A stretch of DNA of 64,000 nt from Arthrobacter alpinus. GTDB taxonomy: Bacteria > Actinomycetota > Actinomycetes > Actinomycetales > Micrococcaceae. Made by a program: the position numbers and the translations under genes. Below the pieces are notes generated by a model. That model had not been told where the DNA came from, searched no databases, and worked only from the letters and a program-made list of their open reading frames with translations. Numbering within the stretch: the first letter of the stretch is position 1; every line of letters starts with the position of its first letter. Positions 56,046 to 64,000 of this stretch are shown piece by piece. The stretch is from the NCBI RefSeq assembly GCF_001445575.1, contig NZ_CP013200.1:2790001-2854000 (forward strand). The letters are read 5' to 3'.

Positions 56046-57014
56046 TTACCTTCCTGTTCCAGTGGACACTGCGGCGTCGGCGCTGGGTTTGGGTGCGTTC
56101 TTGGCCCAGCGCTTGCGGGTGGCGAGGGTTTGATCGCGCAGCTTGGGGTTGATGATCTCGTCAATGGAGAAGTTGATCAGGGACAGTGCGGCACCAAAGA
56201 GGGCGATGAGCAGTCCCGGTGGGACAAACCACCACCAGGCACCCAAGCGCAAGGCCAGGCCATTCTGTGCGTAGAACAGCATGGAACCCCAGGTCCAGGT
56301 GCCTGAGGCGCCCAAGCCAATGAAGGCCAGGCCGGCTTCGCCCAGAATGGCGAAGATGACGGCGAACACCATTTGAGAGGCCAGCACGGGCATCAAGTTG
56401 GGCAGGATTTCTACCAACAGGATGCGCCAGGTCTTTTCCCCGGAGACCCGGGATGCGGCCACATAATCGCGGTTGCGCAGGCTCAGGGTTACCGCGCGCA
56501 AAACTCGCGCACCGCCGGCCCAGCTGGTCAGGGCCAAGACCCCAGCGATCAGCAGCAGGCCCTTGTCCGGGACGTAGCTGGAAATGACGATGACCAGGGG
56601 CAAGCCGGGGATGACAAGCATGACGTTGGTGATGAGGGAAAACCCTTCATCGACCCAGCCGCCTATGTAAGCACCCACAATGCCGAAGAATGCTGAGGCC
56701 ACAATGGCCATCAGACCAACAAGCACCCCGATGATGAGCGATCCTCGAGTGGCGTAGGCCAACTGAGCCAGCACATCCTGGCCGGTCTGGGTGGTACCCA
56801 GCCACATGCCGTTGCCCGGTGCGGCCAAGGTGTCATTGCTAATGGCGTTGGGATCACCCAGAACCCACGGACCCACAAGGCCAAAGAGGGTGATGGCCCC
56901 AGCGATCGCCAAGCCAGCCACGAGCTTAGCTGAGCGTGGCCGACGTCGTACCTTCTTCGCTTTCACGGGCGCAGGGGCAGCGGCGGGACTCTGTACTTCA
57001 AGAGTTGTTTCCAT
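56046..57014 (-). CDS. Peptide/oligosaccharide ABC transporter permease (DppC-like)
   Basis: A 322-residue inner-membrane permease of the DppC type. It has an N-terminal Ala/Pro/Lys-rich cytoplasmic lead, helix 1 at about residues 34-52, the short extracellular GTTQTGQDVLAQLAYATRGS and five further helices. The coupling loop AASRVSGEKTWRILLVEILP is followed by FAVIFAILGEAGLAFIGLGA and TWGSMLFYAQNG, family hallmarks. It forms a heterodimer with the DppB-like subunit; the gap to that gene is 14 bp. Confidence 0.9.
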   Translation of the reverse strand: METTLEVQSPAAAPAPVKAKKVRRRPRSAKLVAGLAIAGAITLFGLVGPWVLGDPNAISNDTLAAPGNGMWLGTTQTGQDVLAQLAYATRGSLIIGVLVGLMAIVASAFFGIVGAYIGGWVDEGFSLITNVMLVIPGLPLVIVISSYVPDKGLLLIAGVLALTSWAGGARVLRAVTLSLRNRDYVAASRVSGEKTWRILLVEILPNLMPVLASQMVFAVIFAILGEAGLAFIGLGASGTWTWGSMLFYAQNGLALRLGAWWWFVPPGLLIALFGAALSLINFSIDEIINPKLRDQTLATRKRWAKNAPKPSADAAVSTGTGR

Positions 57015-57028
57015 TGTGTTCCTTCCGG

Positions 57029-58018
57029 CTAAGCGCGCACGCGGGTGCGGGGGTCGATGAGGGCGTAGAGGAGGTCGACGAGCAAGTTGGCGCCCAGGAC
57101 GGAGATGGTGATGACGAGGAAGATGCCTTGCATGAGTGCGTAGTCGTTGCTTTGGACGGCGGTCAACAGGGCCGAGCCGATTCCTGGGTAGGAGAAGACC
57201 ATCTCGGTGACGATGGATCCGGAGACCACAAAGCCCAGTGAGATGGCGAAGCCGGAGAGGGAGGGCAATACGGCGTTGCGGGCTGCGTAGGAGGTCATGA
57301 TGCGGCGCGGGTGCAGGCCCTTGGCTTCGGCGGTGACGATGTAGTCCTCGGAGAGGGTGGAGACCATCATGTTGCGCATGCCCATCATCCAGCCGCCAAT
57401 GGAGGACAGGACGATGGTGAGGGCCGGCAAGGCACCATGATAAAACACGCTAGAGATGAAGTCCCAGCTCATGCCGGGTTGGACTGAGTAGACGTCGTAG
57501 CCGCCGCTGAGCGGGAACATCTGGACCTTGCTGGCCAGCAGGAACAAGAGCACCAGTGCCAGCCAGAAGTACGGGACCGCTTGGAACATGGTGGTGACGG
57601 GGATGACGTTATCCAGCCAGGAGCCGCGCTTCCAGCCCGCTAGTTGGCCCAGCGCAATGCCCACCACGAAGGAGATGATGGTGGCGACGCCGATCAGACC
57701 GATGGTCCAGGGCAGCGCCTCGCCAATGATGTTGGTGACGTTGGCGGGAAAGTACGTGACCGAAACGCCCAGGTCACCGCGGAACACGCTGCCCAGGTAG
57801 CTCAGGTATTGGAGAATGAGTGGTTGGTCGGAGTTGGTGCCGAGCAGCAGCTCCAATGCGTGCCGTGTGGACTCCGAGACGGGACCCTTCGCGGAGAGCT
57901 TGGAGATCAGGATGTCTACCGGATTACCCGGCATCCACCGGGGCAGGAAGAAGTTCAGTGTCAGGGCTGCCCACAGGGCCACCACATAAAAAACCAGTTT
58001 TTGAAGATAAAACCGCAT
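57029..58018 (-). CDS. Peptide/oligosaccharide ABC transporter permease (DppB-like)
   Basis: A 329-residue DppB-type permease with the N-terminal helix YLQKLVFYVVALWAALTLNF and the FFLPRWMPGNPVDILISKLS segment typical of the family. An extracellular domain and five further helices follow. The coupling loop reads EDYIVTAEAKGLHPRRIMTS, then LGFVVSGSIVTEMVFSYPGI. It starts 44 bp downstream of the binding protein gene and precedes the DppC-like gene by 14 bp; all five transporter genes form one minus-strand operon. Confidence 0.9.
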   Translation of the reverse strand: MRFYLQKLVFYVVALWAALTLNFFLPRWMPGNPVDILISKLSAKGPVSESTRHALELLLGTNSDQPLILQYLSYLGSVFRGDLGVSVTYFPANVTNIIGEALPWTIGLIGVATIISFVVGIALGQLAGWKRGSWLDNVIPVTTMFQAVPYFWLALVLLFLLASKVQMFPLSGGYDVYSVQPGMSWDFISSVFYHGALPALTIVLSSIGGWMMGMRNMMVSTLSEDYIVTAEAKGLHPRRIMTSYAARNAVLPSLSGFAISLGFVVSGSIVTEMVFSYPGIGSALLTAVQSNDYALMQGIFLVITISVLGANLLVDLLYALIDPRTRVRA

Positions 58019-58062
58019 TCCTGCTCAACCGTCCGTTCTGTTGCTCGACACCAACGCCACGG

Positions 58063-59763
58063 CTACTTCTTGGCCGGGGTCAGTGACTTCAGCACGATGC
58101 CGTTATCCCATGATTTCCACGACGCGGCGAACGCGTACTTGTCATCATTGGTGGGCCAGCCGGTGGCACGATCGGTGTTGAATTCGGTCAGTGTGGAGTT
58201 CACGTAGATCGGGATGTAGGGCAGATCGCGGACAATCTCCTTCTGGATGACCGCGTACGATGCCTTCTGCGCAGCCTCGTCTTCAGTTGAGGCAGCCTTG
58301 GCCAGTTCGGCGTCGACCGTTTTGTTCTGGTAGCGGGCATAATTACCACCCGTGGAGGCGTCCTGGCCAACCTTGGCCGTGGTGGAACTGTTGAAGCGAG
58401 GCTGGTAGGTGTAGTACGGGTTATCCGAGGCGCCCAGACCAATGGAATCCAAGGTCAGCTCGAAGGTGCCCTTGGTTTGGTTGCTGCTCCACTCGTTGTA
58501 GGAGAGCTGGATGGACTTGAGCTCAATGCCGGCTTCCTTGAGCTGGCTGGTCAGGACCTGCACGGCGGAGATGTAGTCGCTCCAACCGGCAACCACCTGC
58601 ACCGTGACGCTCACGCGCTGGCCATCCTTGGCGTAAATACCATCGGAACCCTTGGCGTAGCCTGCATCTTCCAAGATGCCGGTGGCCTTGGCGACGTCGG
58701 CACTCTGGTTAATTTCGACGTCGTCCGGGTTGGCGATCCACTTCTTATCACGCTCCGGCAGTAGCAATGTGGGAGAAGCTGCAGCGGCGAAATCTCCCGC
58801 GGCCAGCTTGTTCAGCTGGGTGCGGTCCATGGCGTTGAAGATGGCCTGGCGGACGGCCACATCCGTCTGCGCACCCTTGCATCCTAGGGCTGCGTTGGAG
58901 CAGGAGAACAGCGAGGTTGTCATAGCCGGGGTGTTGACGTAGCTGAGGTTCTTTTGAGTCCCAATCATCTGCTTGAGATTGGGGAGGAAGGAGCTCATCC
59001 AGTCCACTTTGCCGGCCACGAGAGCTGCACTGGCGGCATCTGCCGTAGCGAGGGAAATGTACTGAACATTGTCAATCTCCGGCTTACCGGCTTCCCAGTA
59101 ATTGGGGTTCTTTTCCAACACGTAGGACTGTGCGTTGAATGATTTCACCTTGTACGCGCCGGTGCCCACGGGGTTTGCGTTGATGGTGGTGGTGGGATCG
59201 GTAACTTTCGACCAAATGTGCTCTGGGATGATGGCCTGGTTGCCCAGGATCTGCGGTTCCTGCATGAACGAGCTCTTCTCGAACGTCAGCACCGTGGTCT
59301 TCTCATCCGTGGCTTTTGCCGTGGCGTTCAGGCCGCTCGTGTTCAATGCGGGGTTCTCATGGATCAAGTTGAACGTGTAGGCGACGTCCTTGGAGGTCAG
59401 CGGCTGGCCGTCTGACCACTTGACGCCTTCGCGGTTGGTGATGGTCAGCTCGGTACCGGCATCATTCCAGCTGTACGCGGTGGCCAGGATGGGGGTCGGC
59501 TCAGAGGCGGCTGCGAGGTTGTAGTAAAACAGTGGCTCGTAGATGACACCCTGGGTGGGCTGGAGCATGGTGGGTGAGAACGGGTTCCAGTTCTCGGAGA
59601 TGGCCCCGGTTGCTCCATTGAAGACGGTAATGGCGGAGTCTCCGCCACCGGCTGAGTTCTTGGAACTGCCTGTGTCACTGCCACAGCCGGACAACGCCAG
59701 GAGCGAGGCTGCAGCAACAGCCACAACACTCATGGCGAGTTTGCGCTTCTTGAGATGAGACAT
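58063..59763 (-). CDS. ABC transporter substrate-binding lipoprotein, family 5
   Basis: A 566-residue solute-binding protein of the DppA/OppA class. The signal peptide ends in the lipobox LSGC with the lipidated Cys at residue 27, followed by a Ser/Gly-rich tether. Family features are AISENWNPFSPTMLQPTQGV, ILATAYSWNDAGTELTITNR and GVKWSDGQPLTSKDVAYTFN. Family-5 proteins bind peptides or, in many actinobacteria, cello- or manno-oligosaccharides. It heads the operon and is expressed from a well-formed promoter at 59850-59878 that holds a palindrome between its -35 and -10 boxes. Gene neighbours (GH2 mannosidase, GH36 galactosidase) suggest galactomannan oligosaccharides as ligand. Confidence 0.88.
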   Translation of the reverse strand: MSHLKKRKLAMSVVAVAAASLLALSGCGSDTGSSKNSAGGGDSAITVFNGATGAISENWNPFSPTMLQPTQGVIYEPLFYYNLAAASEPTPILATAYSWNDAGTELTITNREGVKWSDGQPLTSKDVAYTFNLIHENPALNTSGLNATAKATDEKTTVLTFEKSSFMQEPQILGNQAIIPEHIWSKVTDPTTTINANPVGTGAYKVKSFNAQSYVLEKNPNYWEAGKPEIDNVQYISLATADAASAALVAGKVDWMSSFLPNLKQMIGTQKNLSYVNTPAMTTSLFSCSNAALGCKGAQTDVAVRQAIFNAMDRTQLNKLAAGDFAAAASPTLLLPERDKKWIANPDDVEINQSADVAKATGILEDAGYAKGSDGIYAKDGQRVSVTVQVVAGWSDYISAVQVLTSQLKEAGIELKSIQLSYNEWSSNQTKGTFELTLDSIGLGASDNPYYTYQPRFNSSTTAKVGQDASTGGNYARYQNKTVDAELAKAASTEDEAAQKASYAVIQKEIVRDLPYIPIYVNSTLTEFNTDRATGWPTNDDKYAFAASWKSWDNGIVLKSLTPAKK

Positions 59764-59849
59764 CTTTGACCGTTCATTGAAGATTCACAGCGCATCGGGG
59801 CGAATGTGATCCACCGCACTGTGTGCGCCGTTTGAAACGCATAGATACT

Positions 59850-59878
59850 TTTATATTGGACTTAATTAAGTCTGTCAA
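59850..59878 (-). promoter_or_regulatory. Sigma-70-type promoter for the ABC/mannosidase operon
   Basis: Reading the minus strand, TTGACA (59878-59873) and TATAAA (59855-59850) are separated by exactly 17 bp, a near-consensus promoter about 85 bp upstream of the binding protein gene. The spacer is almost entirely filled by a 14-bp palindrome, so promoter and operator are fused. Confidence 0.75.
59859..59872. promoter_or_regulatory. Operator palindrome GACTTAATTAAGTC within the promoter spacer
   Basis: A perfect 14-bp AT-rich palindrome between the -35 and -10 elements. AT-rich palindromes containing TTAATTAA are known for ROK-type repressors, and a ROK gene lies on the other side of the repeat region. 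Binding would block RNA polymerase directly. Confidence 0.6.
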
Positions 59879-60012
59879 CAATGTTTTTTGAAGACGGTTC
59901 AGGCTTGCTTATTGGGTCGTAATGTGACACAGGCCATAGTGGGTGGGGTTGGACTTGGCGGTGGTTGCGGGGCTCGGGGCGGTAGCGGGTGAGTGTCCTG
60001 GGGCTTGAGACT

Positions 60013-60185
60013 GGCGGAATTCAGGCCCTGGACCGTGATTCGGGACTCGAGTGTCCAGTTAATGTACGTTTGAACCGCGAAAACAGCCTTAACCGTACGT
60101 TAAGTGGACACTCGAGCCGGGTTGGCACGGAGGATTACTCAACCGGAGCGAACAGGGCCGGGACGGTTGCGGGTGGCAGGACCGG
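60013..60185. repeat. 173-bp direct repeat, copy 1, with internal long hairpin
   Basis: This block recurs at 60358-60530 with few differences. Inside it, a 23-base arm (60046-60068, starting CTCGAGTGTCC) pairs with 60094-60116 with one mismatch and one G-T pair, around a 25-base loop. The block begins GGCGGAATTCAGGCCCTGG and ends GTGGCAGGACCGG. It is intergenic, between the ROK gene and the ABC operon promoter. Confidence 0.9.
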
Positions 60186-60357
60186 GTAAGGCGGGGCCAG
60201 GCAAGGCGGGGCAGAGCAGGGCGGGGCCGGGCAAGGCGGGGCAGGGCATGGTAGGACATGGCAGGGCAGGTCCGTGCAGGGCATGGTAGGACATGGCAGG
60301 GCAGGTCCGTGCAGGGCCGGGCTGGGCTCGGGCTGGGCTCGGGCTAGATGTGGCGGT
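60186..60357. repeat. G-rich low-complexity minisatellite between the two long repeats
   Basis: A run of GGGGC-, CAGGGC- and GGCTC-based units. It contains an exact 35-bp tandem duplication (60241-60275 and 60276-60310) and at least four GGGG tracts in the first 60 bases, which could fold as a G-quadruplex. Reading frames across it encode only Gly/Ala/Arg-rich repeats and I do not regard them as genes. Confidence 0.85.
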
Positions 60358-60530
60358 GGCGGAATTCAGGCCCTGGACCGTGATTCGGGACTCGAGTGTC
60401 CAGTTAATGTACGTTTTAGCCGCGAAAACAGCCCAAACCGTACGTTAAGTGGACACTCGAGCCGGGTTGGTACGGAGGGTTGCTCAACCGGGGCGAACAG
60501 GGCCGGGACGGTTGCGGGTGGAAGGACCGG
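60358..60530. repeat. 173-bp direct repeat, copy 2, with internal long hairpin
   Basis: Second copy of the block at 60013-60185, same orientation. The hairpin arms are 60391-60413 and 60439-60461 and are unchanged, while the loop differs at several positions and the flanks at scattered ones. Conservation of the stem against a drifting loop suggests selection on, or spread by, the structure. Confidence 0.9.
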
Positions 60531-60576
60531 AGAGGTCCGGAGCGGGGCGGGGCTCGGCAACAGAGCTCCGTGCGTT

Positions 60577-61791
60577 CTATTTCTTCTCGGTGGCTGCAGG
60601 TTTCCGTTCAAGTTTGTCCTGCAGGGCCAACGTCGCGGCGCCAAGAGCTGCGGCATCGCGAGGGCTGGCCGAGGGAACCACACTCACCGTGTGCACTCCC
60701 CTGGCCAGAGTGCGTGAATCCAGCGCCTTTTGTGCGGCCTCGAGATAAATGGCCGCGCACGATGTGAATCCGGGACCGGCCAGCACCACCATGTCCACGT
60801 CAAATAGGTTCACGAGCGTGACAATGCCGCAGGCCAGTAATTCCGCTCCGTCGCGAATGATGGTCAGGGCAGCCTCATTGCCCCGCGAGGCGAGAATGCC
60901 CAACTGGGACATGGCGTCCTCAACATTGTCTCGGGAGATCTCCCCCAAACCGGCCGACGGCGGCGCCTGCCTGGCCCGCTCCACAAGAACCGGTGGTGCT
61001 GCCACCAATTCCAGACAGCCCCGATTGCCGCAGGTGCATTCGGGTCCGCGGAAATCCACGCTCACATGCCCCAGCTCCCCGGCATTGGAACTGCTGCCGC
61101 GATACGGCATTCCATTGACCACCAGCCCGGAGCCAATGCCCGTCGCCAAATACACCGTGGCATACGCGGCGTGCTTGTCCGTGGTCCCCAACCAATATTC
61201 GCCGACGGCGGCTGCCGTGGCGTCGTTGTCAATGACGATCGGCAGACCCGTTGCCGTCTCCAGCTCATCAGCCAAGGCAAATCCGGAGAGGTTTTCCAGA
61301 TACGAAACATTGCGCAGGTATCCGCCGGAGATATCCAGCGGACCAGGCATCGCGACCCCAATGCCGGCAATGGTGCTGCGGTCCAGGCCAAGGTTGTCAA
61401 TGAGTTCCGCCACGGCATCGGCGAGAAATGCGACAATGACCTGTGGGTCCAGGTCCGCAACACCACGCAAAACCTGCCGGCCCACAATGTCTCCGGCCAG
61501 ATTCGCCGCGACAATTCCCACCGATGCAGCACCGAGCTGCACACCGATGGCCGTCATGGAATCATGGTTGAGTCGCAGCAATGTGCGTGGCTTGCCTCCC
61601 GTGGATTCCGCCTGTCCAACTTCGCGCACCAATCCCTGAACCAACAAGTCACGCACCAAATGGGTGATGGAGGCCGGGGTTAGCGACGTTTCCCGGACCA
61701 GCTCAATCCTGCTGGTGGGTTCGGTGGCTCGGATAATATCCAGCACCCTGCCACGAGAATCTTGCCGGAGCGGAGCCTTAACCTTGATCAT
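60577..61791 (-). CDS. ROK family transcriptional repressor
   Basis: A 404-residue ROK protein. The N-terminal winged helix reads VLDIIRATEPTSRIELVRET and SLTPASITHLVRDLLVQGLV. The sugar-kinase-like fold has IAGIGVAMPGPLDISGG, the glucose-binding region and the zinc motif GPECTCGNRGCLELV (CxCGxxGCxE), typical of regulators and kinases of the family. The stop lies near the repeat block; its start is 19 bp downstream of the GH36 stop, so the galactosidase and repressor are in one operon. It probably represses that operon and the ABC/mannosidase operon through the palindrome at 59859-59872. Confidence 0.87.
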   Translation of the reverse strand: MIKVKAPLRQDSRGRVLDIIRATEPTSRIELVRETSLTPASITHLVRDLLVQGLVREVGQAESTGGKPRTLLRLNHDSMTAIGVQLGAASVGIVAANLAGDIVGRQVLRGVADLDPQVIVAFLADAVAELIDNLGLDRSTIAGIGVAMPGPLDISGGYLRNVSYLENLSGFALADELETATGLPIVIDNDATAAAVGEYWLGTTDKHAAYATVYLATGIGSGLVVNGMPYRGSSSNAGELGHVSVDFRGPECTCGNRGCLELVAAPPVLVERARQAPPSAGLGEISRDNVEDAMSQLGILASRGNEAALTIIRDGAELLACGIVTLVNLFDVDMVVLAGPGFTSCAAIYLEAAQKALDSRTLARGVHTVSVVPSASPRDAAALGAATLALQDKLERKPAATEKK

Positions 61792-61810
61792 GATTCGATA
61801 CTAGTGGCAC

Positions 61811-63970
61811 TCATGAGGCGCTTCCGCCCGCATCAAGCGCCTCCAACAAGACCACCACCGAATGCTCAGGCTGCAGCGGCGGCATGGCGAGTCCAGCCGC
61901 AGCGAGCATGGCACCACTGAGCCGAATCCCGCCGTCGTTCATCCAAGCAGGCGAATCATTATTGGTCCCCAAAGGGGGCTTGGGACCAACATGACTGATG
62001 GCGTAGCTTCGCGCCGGGTCCAAGCCTGTCAGCCGCACTGGGGCAGGCGGCCAGCAGCTGGGCCGGGACAGGACCGTGAGCTCAAAGAGGGCAGCCGAAC
62101 GGTCTGCGGCAATGACGCCGTGGGCGCTGATTTCCGGGGTTGGATGGTCCACCCGGACCACGTCGCCGCTATGCAGCAGCTCCCGCTGTTCCTTGTAGAG
62201 CTCAATCCAGCTGCTCAATTCTGCCTGTTCCGTTGGGGTGAGGACTGTGATGTCCCATTCAATGCCGTAGTGGCCAAAGAGCGCGGTGGCGGCCCGGAAT
62301 GAGAGGTCATGGGTGCGCCCGGTGGTGTGCGACTGCGGGCTGCCCACGTGGCTGCCGACCAGTTCCGGCGGCAGTAATTGTGCCGTCCAGCGCAGGATTT
62401 GCGCGCGTTCCAGCGGGTCGATGCAGTCGCTAGCCCAAATCCTGTCGGTGTGCTCCAGAATGCCCAGATCCACGCGTGCACCACCTGAGGAACATGATTC
62501 AATCTCCAATCCCGGATGAGCCTCCTTCAGGGCAGTGAGCAAACGGTAGGTAGCCAAGGTCTGTTCGTGGACGCCTGCGCTTCCCGTTGCCGTGGATCCA
62601 GCCTCAAGCAAGTCACGGTTGTGGTCCCACTTGATGTAGCCAATGTTGTAGGTACTCACCAACTCACTGATGCGCTCCAATATGTAAGCGAACGCTTCCG
62701 GGATGGCAATGTTCAGGACCTGTTGCGAACGTGCTGCCAGCGGGAGTCGGCCTGCAGGCTGGAGGATCCATTCCGGATGCTCACGCGCCAACAAAGATTC
62801 TGGATTGATCATTTCGGGTTCGAACCACAGCCCGAATTCAATCCCCAACGTCGCCAGGTGGTTGCTGAGCGGATGAAGTCCCTCCGGCCAGACATCTTCG
62901 TCTACGAACCAGTCCCCCAGACCAGCGGAATCGTCGCGGCGCCCGCGGAACCAACCGTCGTCGAGCACAAATCGCTCAACGCCCATTTCGCCAGCCTTGT
63001 CGGCCAGGGCCAGCAAGCGCGTCAGGTCGTGATCGAAGTAGACGGCCTCCCAGGTGTTGAGGGTGACGGGGCGCGGGGTGCTCGGGTGCTGCGGACGGGC
63101 GCGCAAGTAGTTGTGGAACTGGCGTGCGGCCGCATCCAGGCCGACTCCGTGACAGCCATAAACCCAAGGAGTGGTGTAGCTGGCACCAGCTGAGAGGACC
63201 ACCTCGCCCGGCAGCAGGAGCTCCCCACCGCCCAAGATGGTCCGGCCCGTGGCGGTGCGCTCAACATAAGAAACGTGATTGCCACTAAAGCCAACATGGA
63301 GGCCCCATACCTCTCCGTGCCCAAAATCAAAACCGTGTTCGCCGGCAATCAGCACCGTTGCGGCGTCGGCTCCCGTGCGCCCGCGGCGGTTCTCGCGCAG
63401 ATGCGTACCGACGGTGATATCGCGACGCTGCGGGGTGCGTTCCTTGCTCCAGCGCCCGGCCTGATCCAAAGTTTCGGTGGCGCTGCCAGACACCGGAAGT
63501 GCCACGAGCAGCTGCTCAAGGTTGTAATCGCTTTCACCAAGGTTTCGCACGGTAGCGCGCAGGCGCAGGAGCCCGGAATCGAGCAGCTCCATGTCCACCG
63601 TGAGTTCCAGCTGCGATTCGCGATCGACACCACGTGAGGTGACGTTGTTGCCCTCGAGCGTGTGGCCCAATTCGCTGAACTTCGGGGTCCACGCCTGTCC
63701 GCTGCGGTGGCCGCGCAGACCAGGAATGCCCATCCATCCGGAGGAAAGTTCGGGCACCACGCTCACCCGAACAGGGATGTCAACGGAATTCTCCAACCCT
63801 AGCTGGGCGTTGTTGGCAAAGTCCTCAAGCTCGACGCCGGTCACCTCGCCGAGGTCTGCGCCCCAGTGCAGAATCTGTGGCAGTTCGGTCTCTGTCAGCC
63901 GAAGAACAACTCCGGTGTGGCCTGCACGCAACTGGAGGAGCGTGGGTTCCGACCGCGTGGGCTCAGACAT
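61811..63970 (-). CDS. GH36 family alpha-galactosidase
   Basis: A 719-residue GH36 alpha-galactosidase that removes alpha-1,6-galactose from galactomannan or raffinose-type oligosaccharides. An N-terminal beta-sandwich (residues 1-300) precedes the barrel. Signatures are RFVLDDGWF at 333-341, the nucleophile Asp449 in IKWDHNRDLLE, ESCSSGGARVDLGILEHTDR at 491-510 and the acid/base site IWASDCIDPLERAQ from 511. Length matches bacterial GH36. There is no signal peptide, so it acts on imported oligosaccharides in the cytoplasm. Its ATG follows directly from an upstream overlapping frame at the window edge, consistent with a longer operon. Confidence 0.9.
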   Translation of the reverse strand: MSEPTRSEPTLLQLRAGHTGVVLRLTETELPQILHWGADLGEVTGVELEDFANNAQLGLENSVDIPVRVSVVPELSSGWMGIPGLRGHRSGQAWTPKFSELGHTLEGNNVTSRGVDRESQLELTVDMELLDSGLLRLRATVRNLGESDYNLEQLLVALPVSGSATETLDQAGRWSKERTPQRRDITVGTHLRENRRGRTGADAATVLIAGEHGFDFGHGEVWGLHVGFSGNHVSYVERTATGRTILGGGELLLPGEVVLSAGASYTTPWVYGCHGVGLDAAARQFHNYLRARPQHPSTPRPVTLNTWEAVYFDHDLTRLLALADKAGEMGVERFVLDDGWFRGRRDDSAGLGDWFVDEDVWPEGLHPLSNHLATLGIEFGLWFEPEMINPESLLAREHPEWILQPAGRLPLAARSQQVLNIAIPEAFAYILERISELVSTYNIGYIKWDHNRDLLEAGSTATGSAGVHEQTLATYRLLTALKEAHPGLEIESCSSGGARVDLGILEHTDRIWASDCIDPLERAQILRWTAQLLPPELVGSHVGSPQSHTTGRTHDLSFRAATALFGHYGIEWDITVLTPTEQAELSSWIELYKEQRELLHSGDVVRVDHPTPEISAHGVIAADRSAALFELTVLSRPSCWPPAPVRLTGLDPARSYAISHVGPKPPLGTNNDSPAWMNDGGIRLSGAMLAAAGLAMPPLQPEHSVVVLLEALDAGGSAS

Positions 63971-64000
63971 TAACGGTCTCCAACCAGATGCTGGCGAGCT
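63963..64000 (-). CDS. Possible 3' end of an upstream same-strand gene (partial)
   Basis: In one minus-strand frame the last bases encode LASIWLETVNV followed by TGA, overlapping the GH36 start by 8 bases. Another frame ends in TAA overlapping the ATG (TAATG). Either could be the end of the gene preceding GH36 in the operon; too short to identify. Confidence 0.25.
   Translation of the reverse strand, partial: LASIWLETVNV

Noticed and set aside
60104..60717. Gly/Ala/Arg-rich ORFs across the repeat region as a repetitive protein gene
   Set aside because: They arise from the GGGGC/CAGGGC minisatellite and the duplicated block, have no consistent ribosome site, and the two copies drift in ways that do not preserve codons.

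Overview
The window looks like chromosome of a moderately high-GC actinobacterium, most likely an Arthrobacter-type member of the Micrococcaceae. It carries mycothione reductase (mycothiol metabolism), a DUF222/HNH protein of the kind abundant in Arthrobacter, LacI- and ROK-regulated sugar loci, and many GTG/TTG starts with 1-4 base gene overlaps. I see no rRNA, tRNA, CRISPR array, phage or complete insertion sequence.

Layout. 1-5823 (minus strand): a tight operon for alicyclic acid breakdown: TetR regulator, BadI-like ring-opening hydrolase, AliB-like acyl-CoA dehydrogenase, BadH-like SDR, AliA-like CoA ligase and the start of a glutaryl-CoA-dehydrogenase-like gene. This matches cyclohexanecarboxylate to pimeloyl-CoA to glutaryl-CoA. 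5908-8926: a small membrane protein with a frame break, and a BCCT transporter carrying an in-frame TGA where a conserved Trp is expected. 8967-16472: a LacI repressor divergent from a sugar ABC importer operon that also encodes two Gfo/Idh/MocA oxidoreductases and a ThuA-like protein, suggesting oxidative (keto-sugar) catabolism. 16708-19845: TetR genes and a DHA2 efflux pump with a pair of operator-like palindromes. 19910-22738: a decayed aromatic-acid locus (MBL fragment, 3-hydroxybenzoate-6-hydroxylase-like pseudogene, intact aromatic acid MFS transporter, truncated IclR). 22725-30187: mycothione reductase, MocR-type regulator, ChaA-type antiporter, DUF222/HNH gene and a PxpC remnant. 30285-31573: luxS-mtnN. 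31751-36806: a D-2-hydroxyacid dehydrogenase convergent with a cassette of SbnA-like synthase, FAD/NAD(P) protein and Y4yA-like PLP decarboxylase. 36918-50713: a membrane protein, MFS pump, LAL-type LuxR regulator with its operon, AbgT transporter, GDPD phosphodiesterase, DUF808 protein and an alpha/beta hydrolase. 50884-64000 (minus): a probable galactomannan-oligosaccharide locus with GH36 alpha-galactosidase, ROK repressor, a peptide-type ABC importer, GH2 beta-mannosidase and a LacI-like protein lacking its DNA-binding domain.

Three things deserve most attention. The PLP-FAD-PLP cassette at 32651-36806 has no recognisable siderophore or NRPS partner. A duplicated 173-bp hairpin element flanks a G-rich minisatellite at 60013-60530. 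Five otherwise intact genes (near 6083, 28232, 39757, 54115 and 55975) each lack exactly one base at or near a short homopolymer, which suggests base-calling undercalls and should be checked before any of them is called a pseudogene.
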